Shown: positions 8,353-16,867 of the stretch, piece by piece | How positions within the stretch are numbered: position 1 is the stretch's first letter | How the letters are laid out: the number at the start of each line of letters is the position of its first letter | Assembly: GCF_002128425.1 (NCBI RefSeq) | Contig: NZ_NESS01000002.1 | Span: 248,001-312,000, forward strand | Source of the DNA: Gottfriedia acidiceleris | Lineage (GTDB): Bacteria; Bacillota; Bacilli; Bacillales; Bacillaceae_G | Direction: 5' to 3' | DNA: 64,000 bases | Program-made: the position numbers and the translations under genes | Notes under the pieces: model-generated | The model's input: only the letters and a program-made list of their open reading frames with translations | The model's database searches: none | What the model was told of the DNA's origin: nothing

Positions 8353-9576
8353 TTACATAGATAAGTTTTGAGTTTCATTCACTAACTCTTCTTTTGTTTT
8401 TTTGTCTTTATATAATAATCTAGCAAGAATTAAGAGCGAAAGCGTACCAAAAATTAAAACCATATTTTGTAAACCAATTGTATCTAAAAATAATCCTGTA
8501 CTTAAAAGTACAACCTGAAATGTTACTCGGTCATACATACTTCTAAATGAGAAAAGCCGACCATGATATGATTTGTCAATTGAAGTTTGAAAAACAGTTG
8601 AACAAACAGGAAAGAAACAACCAACTGAAAATCCGAAAATTGCAAATGAGATAAGTGTCATCCAATGGTGGTCTGCAAAGAAAAGTGATAGCTGAGCAAA
8701 AGCTACTAAAAAAGTTGAAAAATATAGTAATTGTTTATTCGTATACTTTTTTGTTAATCGTTTAATGACAAATGCTCCAATCATGAATGAGATACCTTCA
8801 CTTGTATAAATAAGGCCTTTAATCGAAGGGTCATGTTGAATATCACTTATTTCGATTACCATTAAATTAAATCCACCAAGGAAAAGTACTGGAATCAGGT
8901 TTAAGATAAATAAATTTAAGATTGTTGGACTTTTTCTTATAAGTGCAAATATTTCAGTAAATCCTTTTTCAGTTTTAGATTCCTTTGTTTTCTCTTCATT
9001 AATTGGTTTGACATTAGGTTCATCAATTCGTAAAAAGAACGTCATTAAAAATAAAAATGCATATGCGAGCATACTCATTCCGTAAACATTTGTGAGACTA
9101 GTTGACACAACTAAAATACCACCAATTGAAGTCCCTGCTATTCTTGATATTGTAGAAATATTCATATGAATCCCATTTAAAGTTAATAACTGTTCGTTTT
9201 TCACAATCATTGGTATAACAGCTTGAAGCGCTGGGAAGTAAAATGCAGCAGAAATTTGCAGCATAACTAAAAATAAGACCATGAAAATTATACTTCCGTA
9301 TTGTATTGCAAAAAACATAAGAATTACGCTTAAAGTACGACCTAAACCACTAATTAATAAAATCCTTTTCTTTGAATATTGATCAATTAACCGTCCAGCC
9401 AACGGACCAACAATAACTCCTGCTAATAAACCGAAAAAAAGAATTAACGATTTAAAGAAATCAGAAGGTACATGTTTTTGCATAAATTCTAAATTTCCGA
9501 TAATTCCGAACCAAAGACCTATACCGGCTCCAAATTCACCGAACAACACGATCCAAACGTTTCGGTTTTTCCACAT
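8353..9576 (-). CDS. MFS transporter (12-TM, macrolide-efflux-like)
   Basis: A 407-residue, 12-segment major facilitator. The cytoplasmic loop 2-3 reads GRLIDQYSKKR, and the general layout (MWKNRNVWIVLFGEFGAGIG at the N-terminus) is that of the MFS_3/MefA-like and enterobactin-exporter-like group common in Bacillus. Substrate unknown. An upstream in-frame ATG at 9615 would add 13 residues, but GGGGAG placed 8 bp before 9576 supports the shorter start. It is transcribed alone, with a terminator after it. Confidence 0.85.
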   Translation of the reverse strand: MWKNRNVWIVLFGEFGAGIGLWFGIIGNLEFMQKHVPSDFFKSLILFFGLLAGVIVGPLAGRLIDQYSKKRILLISGLGRTLSVILMFFAIQYGSIIFMVLFLVMLQISAAFYFPALQAVIPMIVKNEQLLTLNGIHMNISTISRIAGTSIGGILVVSTSLTNVYGMSMLAYAFLFLMTFFLRIDEPNVKPINEEKTKESKTEKGFTEIFALIRKSPTILNLFILNLIPVLFLGGFNLMVIEISDIQHDPSIKGLIYTSEGISFMIGAFVIKRLTKKYTNKQLLYFSTFLVAFAQLSLFFADHHWMTLISFAIFGFSVGCFFPVCSTVFQTSIDKSYHGRLFSFRSMYDRVTFQVVLLSTGLFLDTIGLQNMVLIFGTLSLLILARLLYKDKKTKEELVNETQNLSM

Positions 9577-9615
9577 AATATTTTCTCCCCACTTACCCTT
9601 AATATAATTCGACAA

Positions 9616-9913
9616 AAACTATTATCTCATCAATAGTTAAAAAAGACTATGTAAAATTCGAAATAAAAATAGAAAAAGTAGTATATAGGTTCTGATTAAT
9701 TTGTGTTGTTGAGGTGCTAGTTTAACTAAATGGCAGGATTGTTGAACAAGAAAAGGACTATTTATCATTAAAATAGAATAAATATAGTGGTGCGTATGGG
9801 AAGTGTGATTCAATTTAAGGTGAATATTTTTGCAAACAAGTGATTTTTAATAAGAAAATTAAAATAAATATTAACCAAATATTTTATATGCGATTAGAAG
9901 GAGTTCTTTTTTT
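9616..9913. other. Intergenic region with a dispersed-repeat remnant
   Basis: Upstream region shared by the minus-strand MFS gene and the small plus-strand gene. Around 9721-9757 it carries ACTAAATGGCAG and TTGTTGAACAAG, which match parts of the dispersed repeat seen near 19.2 and 20.9 kb. No gene is supported here. Confidence 0.5.
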
Positions 9914-10099
9914 ATGGAGGTTATTGTTCGAAAGTATCGAACTATTTTCTTTTTATTGATAATAATCGTAAATTTAATATATTTAACATTAGACAATAAA
10001 AAAATAGAAACTATTACTTCAATAGTAACTTTAGCTATTGCCACAATACTTTATATTATAAAAATGAGATATGATAGTAATGACGTTAAAAACAAATAG
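9914..10099 (+). CDS. Small two-helix membrane protein, unknown
   Basis: A 61-residue protein with two hydrophobic segments, roughly residues 9-26 and 35-50, joined by a short charged turn (DNKKIET) and ending in a charged tail. GAAGGAG at 9898-9904 supports the ATG. I do not recognise the family. It stands alone between two minus-strand genes. Confidence 0.6.
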   Translation: MEVIVRKYRTIFFLLIIIVNLIYLTLDNKKIETITSIVTLAIATILYIIKMRYDSNDVKNK

Positions 10100-10119
10100 A
10101 AGTATGTTTAATGCCTATA

Positions 10120-10151
10120 TAAAAAACCACCTAATATTATAATTAGGTGGT
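10120..10151 (-). terminator. Terminator of the VOC gene
   Basis: Perfect 10-bp stem ACCACCTAAT / ATTAGGTGGT. The run of six A at 10121-10126 becomes the T tract on the minus strand; the plus-strand side has only AATT. Confidence 0.75.
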
Positions 10152-10185
10152 AATTAAATTCATTTAGTGTAATTTATTCTTTAAG

Positions 10186-10644
10186 TTAATTCTCCTTTTG
10201 ATGTCCTCTTTTTACTGCTTCCTCTGATAGTGCTGTAAAAATTTGAAAGGTAACCCCGAATTTGTCAGTTACAAGGGCGTAGGCTGGACTAAAATGAACT
10301 TGTTGCAATGGCATAACCACTTGACCTTCTTCCTTCAACAAATTATAAAAATGATGGGATTTCTCCATTTCATTAGTAGTAATACAGATATTAACATTGT
10401 TTCCATTTCGATAAGTCATACTGGGAAACATGTCAGCAATCATGATATTAGTCTCACCGATTTTTAATATTGCATGTGCTACTAAACTTTTTATATTTTC
10501 TGGTAGAGGGGATTTAGGATCTTCTGGTGCATCCCCAAATGTTTGACTAAATAAAAGTTTTGCATCTAGAGCTTCCATGTAAAAATCAATAGCTTCCTTT
10601 GCGTTTTCATTCATCATTAAAAATGAATTTAATTGTACTGTCAT
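10186..10644 (-). CDS. VOC-family protein, PhnB-like
   Basis: A 152-residue member of the vicinal oxygen chelate superfamily, PhnB/3-demethylubiquinone-methyltransferase-like subgroup. The beta-alpha-beta repeats are visible: FLMMNENAKEAIDFYMEAL at the N-terminus, LKIGETNIMIADMFP mid-protein, and YALVTDKFGVTFQIFT at the C-terminus. The activity cannot be inferred; such proteins include resistance proteins and many unknowns. It is divergent from the WYL regulator at 10817, a common regulator-target layout. Confidence 0.85.
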   Translation of the reverse strand: MTVQLNSFLMMNENAKEAIDFYMEALDAKLLFSQTFGDAPEDPKSPLPENIKSLVAHAILKIGETNIMIADMFPSMTYRNGNNVNICITTNEMEKSHHFYNLLKEEGQVVMPLQQVHFSPAYALVTDKFGVTFQIFTALSEEAVKRGHQKEN

Positions 10645-10663
10645 AGTAAAACATCTCCTTTAT

Positions 10664-10767
10664 TTTTAAGTGTAGTTTGGCTCGTTTAATATGATTGAGA
10701 GATTTATTATTCTAACGTATAAACGAGATTGTATTGTTTGCTTCATCGATATTGATTACACTTAAAA
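10664..10767. promoter_or_regulatory. Divergent control region with an 11-bp inverted repeat
   Basis: TTTTAAGTGTA at 10664-10674 and its exact reverse complement TACACTTAAAA at 10757-10767 lie one in front of each divergent gene, 82 bp apart. This would suit a dimeric repressor or a looping regulator such as the adjacent HTH-WYL protein. This is inference from symmetry only. Confidence 0.4.
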
Positions 10768-10816
10768 GTATAGTGAATAAAGGTGACAGATCTTGGCACC
10801 GTTAAGAGGTGTTTTT

Positions 10817-11743
10817 ATGAAAAAATCAGAACGAATAAATCAAATACTTCGCTTCATTAATCAAAAGCAGCATTTTACACTTCAAGATTTAATACAAGAA
10901 TTTCAGATTTCAAAAAGGACAGCACTAAGAGATATAGCTTCATTAGAAGAAATTGGTGCACCAATCTATGCAGAATATGGTCGTTATGGGGGATATCGTT
11001 TACTTAATCAAATGCAGCTGCCACCTATTTCTTTTACTAATCAAGAAATATTTGCGCTTTACTTTGCTTTGCAGGCACTCCGAAGCTTTTCGAATTTACC
11101 GTTTCAAGTATCCTATCGTACCATACATGAAAAATTCCTAAATGAACTGTCTGAAAATCAAAAGCAGGATATAGCGAGAATGCAAAATCGCGTATCTTTT
11201 CAACATACTGTGCAAATTAAAGAAAGCACACATTTAGAAATTTTATTAATGGCAGCTGTTCAAAATATTGTAGTTAAAATAGAATATCAAAATCATTTTC
11301 GTACTATTCACCCAATTGCTTTATATGTAATGAAGGGATATTGGTATTGTCAAGCATATGATATGGATAAAATGGCTTACAGAGTTTTTCGCTGTGATCG
11401 TATTTCATCAGCTGAATTAACTACGATTCAACCTTTGGAGGAGTTAAAGGAAATTACGAAACAAAATTCGCATTCACTGTGGAAGGCGTCTGATAAAGCA
11501 ATTCAATTTAAATGGTTGATAAATCGAGCAGGAATAGAATTATTTCAAAGGGAACATTATCCATCAATGGAATTAATCTATGAGTCGGAAAAAACATATA
11601 TTGTAGGTCACTATGAGCCAAACGAACTTGACTTTATCATTAAATATCTTGCTAGATTAGGAAAAACAGTAAAAATCACAGAGCCTAAAATCTTAAAGGA
11701 ATCCTTACGACAATACTATAGGGATTTAATTGAAAATATATAA
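10817..11743 (+). CDS. HTH-WYL transcriptional regulator (YafY/DeoR-type)
   Basis: A 308-residue regulator with an N-terminal winged HTH (KSERINQILRFINQKQ through SKRTALRDIASLEEIGAPI, residues 2-60) and a central/C-terminal WYL domain (IEYQNHFRTIHPIALYVMKG then WYCQAYD and FRCDRI). WYL domains sense ligands or nucleic acids. A TTG at 10793 is in frame, but AAGAGGTG at 10803-10810 points to the ATG at 10817. It faces the VOC gene across an intergenic region with an inverted repeat, so it likely controls that gene and itself. Confidence 0.88.
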   Translation: MKKSERINQILRFINQKQHFTLQDLIQEFQISKRTALRDIASLEEIGAPIYAEYGRYGGYRLLNQMQLPPISFTNQEIFALYFALQALRSFSNLPFQVSYRTIHEKFLNELSENQKQDIARMQNRVSFQHTVQIKESTHLEILLMAAVQNIVVKIEYQNHFRTIHPIALYVMKGYWYCQAYDMDKMAYRVFRCDRISSAELTTIQPLEELKEITKQNSHSLWKASDKAIQFKWLINRAGIELFQREHYPSMELIYESEKTYIVGHYEPNELDFIIKYLARLGKTVKITEPKILKESLRQYYRDLIENI

Positions 11744-12012
11744 AGAACTGGACAATCAATTATTTGATAATCTTGATACTTACAAATTTGAAAAAGACAA
11801 TTAAGCATTATATTCATTTTTTACTTAGCTAAATATCAAATAAATCCAACTTTGGGTGGTCAGTACAGTTTGTTGAGTAGAATGTATATATTTACTCTAA
11901 AAATGTAATCTACTATTATAAAATACAATCGAATTTTCTATTATAATGTAGGTATTAAGCTCAATCTTCGAGCAAAAATAAATGAAGAAATTATAAAGGA
12001 GATACTAGAAAG

Positions 12013-13983
12013 TTGAACATAAAATATTTAGATTTACTGGCTCATAAATATGATAGTGAAGAAAAAGTGGTAACTGAGATTATTAATCTTGAAGCCACCC
12101 TCAATTTGCCAAAGGGAACAGAGCATTTTGTTAGTGATTTACACGGGGAATATCAGGCTTTTCAACATGTGTTAAGAAATGGTTCGGGTAGAGTAAAAGA
12201 AAAAATAAGCGACCTATTTCAACATGAACTATCTGATTCAGAAATTAATGAATTTGCAACGTTAGTTTATTATCCTGAAGAAAAATTAAAGTTAATTAGA
12301 AATAAGTGTGTAAATAAACAAGAGTTACAACAGTGGTATACAGAAACCATTGACCGTATGATTAAGCTAATTTCTTATTCCTCATCTAAATATACACGCT
12401 CAAAGTTACATAAAGCATTGCCTCAAGAGTTTGTTTATATAATAGAAGAGTTACTTTACAAAAAAGATGAATCTGCAAATAAGAAACAATATTATTCAAA
12501 AATAGTCCAGCAAATTATTTCTCTTGGTCAGGCAGACAAGCTCATTACAGGTCTGGCATATTCTACTCAGCGGTTAGTAGTTGACCATCTTCATGTCGTG
12601 GGTGATATTTATGATCGCGGACCTGAACCCGATAAAATTATGGATACGCTAATTAATTATCATTCTGTTGATATTCAATGGGGAAATCATGATGTCCTAT
12701 GGATTGGAGCCTTTGCTGGATCGAAGGTTTGCCTAGCTAATATTATTCGTATATGTGCCAGGTACGACAATTTAAACATAATTGAAGACGTGTATGGAAT
12801 AAATCTTATACCACTTCTAAATCTTGCGGAAAAGTACTATGAGGACAATTTAGCGTTTAGACCAAAGAGCAATTCGGATAAGAAAAAGTCTGATCATGAA
12901 CTTTCGCAAATCACTAAAATCCATCAAGCGATTGCAATCATTCAGTTTAAGCTTGAAATGCCAATCATAAAAAGACGCCCGTATTTTAATATGTCAGAAA
13001 GGCTTTTGCTTGAAAAAATTAATTATGACAAAAATGAAATAACAATTAATGGGAAAACTTACCCACTGGATAATACTTGCTTCAAAACCATTAATCCAGA
13101 TAATCCTAGTGAATTATTAAAGGAAGAAGAGCAAGTCATAGACAGACTATTGTTTTTTGTCCAGCATTCAGAAAAATTGGCCAGACATATGAATTTTCTC
13201 ATGAAGAAAGGTAGTCTTTATTTGAAGTATAATGGGAACTTATTAATACATGGATGCATCCCAATAGATGAAAAAGGAAATATGGAAAAAATGGAAATTG
13301 AAAATCATACCTATGCAGGTCGTGATTTACTTGATATTTTTGAACATTATTTACGACATTCTTTTGCACATCCTGAAGAAACGGATGATCTTGCAACAGA
13401 TATGGTCTGGTATTTATGGACAGGAGAATATTCTTCATTATTTGGGAAAAGAGCAATGACGACCTTTGAAAGGTATTTTATTAAAGACAAAGAAACCCAT
13501 AAAGAGATTAAGAATCCCTACTATCATTTACGCGAAAAAGAGGAAATCTGCAGAAAAATTTTAGCAGAAATGAATCTTAATCCTAACGGAGGTCATATAA
13601 TAAACGGCCATACACCTGTTAAAGAAATAAAAGGAGAGAATCCAATTAAAGCAAACGGAAAGTTGATTGTCATTGATGGTGGATTTTCCAAGGCGTATCA
13701 ATCAACTACTGGTATTGCTGGATATACTTTATTATATAACTCCTACGGTATACAACTTGTCGCCCATGAAAAATTTAATTCAAAAAAAGATGTTCTACTA
13801 AAAGGGTCAGATGTATTATCAGTCAAGAGATTGGTGGATAAAGAACTCAAGAGAAAAAAGGTTCTAGAAACTAATGAGGGAGAGCTATTATTACAGGAAA
13901 TAACCGTTTTAAAAAGTCTGTTGGAAAATCGCTATAGGAGCTTAGATCAAACATTACAATCTAATGATAAAGACTTTATATAA
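12013..13983 (+). CDS. fbp: Fructose-1,6-bisphosphatase, class III
   Basis: A 656-residue class III FBPase, the Firmicutes-specific gluconeogenic enzyme that converts fructose-1,6-bisphosphate to fructose-6-phosphate. It uses a metallophosphatase core: GDIYDRG at residues 197-203, GNHD at 224-227, a later HGCIP and the C-terminal NGHTPVKE are all visible. Length is close to the roughly 670 residues of the B. subtilis enzyme. The start is TTG at 12013 behind AAAGGAG (11996-12002). It appears monocistronic. Confidence 0.95.
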   Translation: MNIKYLDLLAHKYDSEEKVVTEIINLEATLNLPKGTEHFVSDLHGEYQAFQHVLRNGSGRVKEKISDLFQHELSDSEINEFATLVYYPEEKLKLIRNKCVNKQELQQWYTETIDRMIKLISYSSSKYTRSKLHKALPQEFVYIIEELLYKKDESANKKQYYSKIVQQIISLGQADKLITGLAYSTQRLVVDHLHVVGDIYDRGPEPDKIMDTLINYHSVDIQWGNHDVLWIGAFAGSKVCLANIIRICARYDNLNIIEDVYGINLIPLLNLAEKYYEDNLAFRPKSNSDKKKSDHELSQITKIHQAIAIIQFKLEMPIIKRRPYFNMSERLLLEKINYDKNEITINGKTYPLDNTCFKTINPDNPSELLKEEEQVIDRLLFFVQHSEKLARHMNFLMKKGSLYLKYNGNLLIHGCIPIDEKGNMEKMEIENHTYAGRDLLDIFEHYLRHSFAHPEETDDLATDMVWYLWTGEYSSLFGKRAMTTFERYFIKDKETHKEIKNPYYHLREKEEICRKILAEMNLNPNGGHIINGHTPVKEIKGENPIKANGKLIVIDGGFSKAYQSTTGIAGYTLLYNSYGIQLVAHEKFNSKKDVLLKGSDVLSVKRLVDKELKRKKVLETNEGELLLQEITVLKSLLENRYRSLDQTLQSNDKDFI

Positions 13984-14158
13984 ACATAAACGCATTATGT
14001 ATTGACTTTTATTAACGCATAATTTATCAGCGGAAATACTGAATGTGGAAAGTCAATCAATCTCAATGTTAACTTTAATTTAGTAAGAAGATAAGAAGAT
14101 CATTTTATTGATGATCTTCTAATTTATATTTAGTACAAACAAACTCTAAAAAATATAG
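13984..14158. other. fbp-spx intergenic region
   Basis: It contains a hairpin AGAAGATCAT / ATGATCTTCT at about 14094-14119, a possible fbp terminator with a poor T tract. No gene is supported. Confidence 0.4.
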
Positions 14159-14193
14159 TTGACACTTTTAACTGTAAATAATAAAATTACAGT
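14159..14193 (+). promoter_or_regulatory. spx promoter with overlapping Rrf2-type operator (site 1)
   Basis: A -35 TTGACA at 14159-14164 and a -10 TAAAAT at 14182-14187 are separated by 17 bp. A perfect dyad ACTGTAA-N9-TTACAGT (core arms CTGTAA/TTACAG at 14172-14192) covers the spacer and the -10. The same dyad in the same position occurs at site 2, in front of the Rrf2 gene. Confidence 0.75.
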
Positions 14194-14271
14194 ATACTCA
14201 TTTAAATTGAGCATGGAAGTCAACCTAATTTGTTTTATTAGGTAATACATTATTAATAATTTTTATCTCAA

Positions 14272-14292
14272 CTGTAATTTTTTTAATTACAT
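14272..14292 (+). promoter_or_regulatory. Rrf2-type operator, leader site (site 3)
   Basis: CTGTAA-N9-TTACAT, one mismatch to sites 1 and 2, lies in the spx leader 27 bp ahead of the start codon. No good promoter overlaps it. A separate hairpin ACCTAAT / ATTAGGT at about 14222-14242 lies between sites 1 and 3. Confidence 0.5.
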
Positions 14293-14319
14293 TTTAAAAT
14301 TTAAGGAGTGTGTAAAAGA

Positions 14320-14715
14320 ATGGTGAATCTATATGTAACACCAAGTTGTACATCTTGTCGTAAAGCAAAAGCTTGGCTAGATGAACATCAAATTGATTAT
14401 AGTGTTAAAAATATTATGAATGAATCAATTACACTTGAGGAGATTAAATCTATTCTTCGCATGACAGAAACTGGTACAGAAGAGATTATATCGAAAAAAT
14501 CAAAAACGTATCAAGAATTAAATATAAATATTGAATCGCTCCCACTTAATGATTTATATAAATTAATAATAAATAATCCCAAAATGTTGCGCATGCCAAT
14601 AATCTTAGACGAAAAAAGATTACAGGTTGGTTATAATGAAGAAGAAATTCGTAGTTTTCTTCCTCGTAAGCTAAGAACATTCACATACATTAAATCACAA
14701 AAAGTAGCTAATTAA
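14320..14715 (+). CDS. Spx-family redox regulator (SpxA2-like paralogue)
   Basis: A 131-residue ArsC/Spx-fold protein of exactly Spx length. It has the redox-switch CTSC at residues 10-13, the conserved Gly52 needed for contact with the RNA polymerase alpha C-terminal domain, and the C-terminal [17 protein letters not shown]. Lys60 replaces the Arg60 of B. subtilis Spx. Spx proteins bind polymerase and activate thiol-stress genes. A GTG at 14308 overlaps the ribosome site and is rejected. The following Rrf2 gene and shared operators resemble the spxA2-saiR pair I recall from B. anthracis, so this is probably the inducible paralogue. Confidence 0.9.
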   Translation: MVNLYVTPSCTSCRKAKAWLDEHQIDYSVKNIMNESITLEEIKSILRMTETGTEEIISKKSKTYQELNINIESLPLNDLYKLIINNPKMLRMPIILDEKRLQVGYNEEEIRSFLPRKLRTFTYIKSQKVAN

Positions 14716-14748
14716 TAAATCATACTAATAGTATAAAAAATCAGTTTC

Positions 14749-14782
14749 TTGACAAGACAATCTGTAACAAATAGTATTACAG
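14749..14782 (+). promoter_or_regulatory. rrf2 promoter with overlapping operator (site 2)
   Basis: TTGACA (14749-14754), 17 bp, TAGTAT (14772-14777). The dyad CTGTAA-N9-TTACAG at 14762-14782 is centred on the start of the -10, precisely as at site 1. This predicts direct autorepression of the Rrf2 gene in addition to control of spx. Confidence 0.75.
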
Positions 14783-14836
14783 TAATAAATAATATCATCG
14801 AAGTATTAGAAATTAATGATTTTTAGGAGGCAGGCC

Positions 14837-15250
14837 ATGAATAGTGATTTCACTCTTGCCATTCATAGTTTAACTTATCTTGCGCTGCAGCCGGATCGGA
14901 TGTCTACAAGTGATGGAATATCAGAGAGTGCTTGTGTCCATCCAGTACGTATTCGTAAAGTGCTTAGTTTGTTAAAAAAACATGGATTTATTAAATCGAA
15001 AGAAGGAACTGGTGGTGGATTTATATTTGCCTTAGATTTAAATGAAGTTAATCTATGGGATATTTATATGATCACCTCTGAAGGGGCATTACAGCCTAAG
15101 TGCCCTGAATCAAATAAAAAGTGTGTTGTTGGTGCAAATATGCAACATGTTCTCTTTAAAATTTTCATAGGTGCAGAAGAACATCTTGGAGGATATTTAA
15201 AGCAATACACCATTAAGGACATTGTCGATCATATCAATTGTGAGAAGTGA
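14837..15250 (+). CDS. Rrf2-family regulator (SaiR-like)
   Basis: A 137-residue Rrf2 protein: an N-terminal winged HTH (DFTLAIHSLTYLAL, then HPVRIRKVLSLLKKHGFI with wing GTGGGF) followed by the dimer helix. Three cysteines are visible, one in SACVHP and two in CPESNKKC, spaced as in redox- or FeS-sensing members. AGGAGG at 14825-14830 supports the ATG at 14837 over an upstream in-frame start. It sits 121 bp after the spx paralogue with its own promoter, and both promoters carry the same dyad. Inference: it is a thiol-sensitive repressor of spx and itself. Confidence 0.88.
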   Translation: MNSDFTLAIHSLTYLALQPDRMSTSDGISESACVHPVRIRKVLSLLKKHGFIKSKEGTGGGFIFALDLNEVNLWDIYMITSEGALQPKCPESNKKCVVGANMQHVLFKIFIGAEEHLGGYLKQYTIKDIVDHINCEK

Positions 15251-15260
15251 GCAGCTAAAA

Positions 15261-15284
15261 AAGTGAAGGCTAGGCCTTCTTTTA
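15261..15284 (+). terminator. Terminator of the rrf2 gene
   Basis: GAAGGC-TAG-GCCTTC hairpin followed by TTTT, 14 bp after the stop. Confidence 0.7.
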
Positions 15285-15290
15285 ATCGAA

Positions 15291-15311
15291 ATGTAATAAA
15301 AAAAATTACAG
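15291..15311. promoter_or_regulatory. Rrf2-type operator (site 4)
   Basis: ATGTAA-N9-TTACAG, one mismatch to the dyad, lies between the rrf2 terminator and the IDEAL-domain gene. An extra half-site CTGTAA follows at about 15325. Spacing is again exactly nine bases, so the next gene may belong to the same regulon. Confidence 0.5.
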
Positions 15312-15377
15312 TTTGAACTAAGTGCTGTAATGATCACAAATTTTTTAACTTAAAACTTTAATTAGAAGGTGGAAAAA

Positions 15378-15710
15378 ATGAACTTAAATAATGATTCTAT
15401 TTTAAAAGCAGGTGACTGGGTTAAAGGTAATTCAATGGATGGAGAATTAGTAATAGGTTATATTGAATCACTTTCTATTCTTGATGAAATAGTAAAGGTA
15501 AATGTAATAACTTCAGATAATAAAACGACAGTTGGGAAAACCATTCCGATGTTAAATAAAAACGTAAAGAAAATACCTGATTCGAAAGTGACAAACAAAG
15601 AACAGATTCGTTTTCTAATTGACTTGGCCCTCGTAACGGGGGATGAGGATTGGTTTAATGAGCTATCTTCTCAGTTAATTTACATGAGGCAACTTGTTAA
15701 TAGTGCATGA
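15378..15710 (+). CDS. IDEAL-domain protein
   Basis: A 110-residue protein whose C-terminal NKEQIRFLIDLALVTGDEDW through FNELSSQL fits the short IDEAL domain found in several small Bacillus proteins. The first about 70 residues are beta-rich (GDWVKGNSMDGELVIGYIES). Function unknown. A GTG at 15369 is in frame, but AGAAGGTGG at 15364-15372 serves the ATG at 15378. A CTGTAA-type dyad about 70 bp upstream may link its expression to the Spx/Rrf2 pair. Confidence 0.75.
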   Translation: MNLNNDSILKAGDWVKGNSMDGELVIGYIESLSILDEIVKVNVITSDNKTTVGKTIPMLNKNVKKIPDSKVTNKEQIRFLIDLALVTGDEDWFNELSSQLIYMRQLVNSA

Positions 15711-15887
15711 TTAGTTTAATAACTACTAGCATCGGCTACAATTTTTTGTTTAGAGGTTCATAAAGAGATTAAATCTTTTATTTGTAATTACTGGTTCGTC
15801 GTACAAAACCAAAATCTCGTAAAATATTTGGAGATTTGAATTTTTTGAGCAAATAGTTTTAATTCATCAGATACAGAAATAGACATA

Positions 15888-15941
15888 AAAATACGCCATC
15901 CTTTCTTATGATTCTATAGAAAGAATAGCGTATTTTTTTAT
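15888..15941 (+). terminator. Long hairpin with T tract
   Basis: AAATACGC...CTTTCT pairs with AGAAAG...GCGTATTT, followed by a T run. It lies about 180 bp after the IDEAL gene. The flanking 15711-15887 and 15942-16020 hold no supportable gene. Confidence 0.6.
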
Positions 15942-16021
15942 TTTAGGGGGATTTTTTCAACTGGAAAAGATACCAGAAATATAAAGCATCTTTCGCTAGA
16001 TAACCACATTTACACTGATTT

Positions 16022-16388
16022 CGCCATCGATCTACTGAATATCAAGTTCACTGCAATCACGAGGACTGCACCGACAAAGGTTGCAAATACACGGTCGAAT
16101 AGAATGATAAACTGGAACGGCTTGCCAGCTTCCATGATCAAAATAATGAGCGGGATCATTGTAGCAGAGTATACAAGATAATTTCGAACCTTTAGAAGAG
16201 GTCGAACACTTGCGAATAGCCCGACTTATAACTACCCCCCAAATTAGTAGACTAGTTGCGAGAAGCAAGCTCGCAACAATCACGCCTATAACTGTACCAA
16301 GCACTCGTTGTGTTGTTTTGATTGGAAAGAGTTCTATTTTCCTCTGAGTAAGGATCGCTACGGTAATTGCAACCCAATATATTTCCAA
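16022..16388 (-). pseudogene. FUSC-family (aromatic acid exporter-like) gene remnant
   Basis: Minus-strand reading gives an N-terminal FUSC piece (MEIYWVAITVAILTQRKIEL, then TTQRVLGTVIGVIVASLLLA) that goes out of frame near 16200. The rest of the domain continues in another frame (NYLVYSATMIPLIILIMEAG and LFDRVFATFVGAVLVIAVNL). In intact FUSC proteins these two blocks are contiguous and part of a much longer multi-domain protein, so this is a frameshifted, truncated leftover of about 120 residues. Confidence 0.7.
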
Positions 16389-16775
16389 GATATTTTATAT
16401 TATTTTTAATTTGAAATAATAAGTTCTTCTTCAAATATCGATGAAATAGAAAAAATATTAAATGATGATATTAAAGAATTAATGGAGATTTATTAAGTAT
16501 TCTAACCCTACTATTCAAAGAATAGAATCTTATTAAACTACTATGGGAGTAGGAATTAAACTCCCATTCACTGTTGTGAATCGTTGGTTTTGGGATTCGT
16601 GATGGCTTACGCATGCTTTAATTCAATAAGGAGTTTAATTAAACCTGCATAATAATTGATTGACAAAAAGTAAAGAAAGTAAGTTGTAATAGGTGGATCT
16701 TGATTATCATCACAGTTGCTCAAGAAATTCTTGTAAATTTATAAAGCCTATTTGCAACTGTAACCTTAGTTCTTT
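16389..16775. other. Intergenic stretch with possible gene debris
   Basis: A short plus-strand open stretch ending at 16496 reads NIDEIEKILNDDIKELMEIY with no start or ribosome site and may be the tail of a lost gene. A GGGAG / CTCCC hairpin is at about 16543-16565. Nothing else is supported. Confidence 0.35.
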
Positions 16776-16826
16776 AAAAAAATAAACGCCGAATCCATGA
16801 TTAATGGTGATTGGCATTTATTTTTA
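16776..16826 (-). terminator. Bidirectional terminator-like hairpin after the nucleoside hydrolase gene
   Basis: AAATAAACGCCGAATC pairs with GGTGATTGGCATTTATTT, with A- and T-rich flanks on both sides. It lies about 40 bp beyond the stop of the minus-strand nucleoside hydrolase. Confidence 0.6.
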
Positions 16827-16867
16827 ATACTTCATATTTTATGATTTTTCTTTTTTAACCCTTTATG

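Noticed and set aside
16422-16496. Short Glu/Asp-rich frame before the nucleoside hydrolase
   Set aside because: It lacks a start codon and ribosome site; at most it is the tail of a lost gene.
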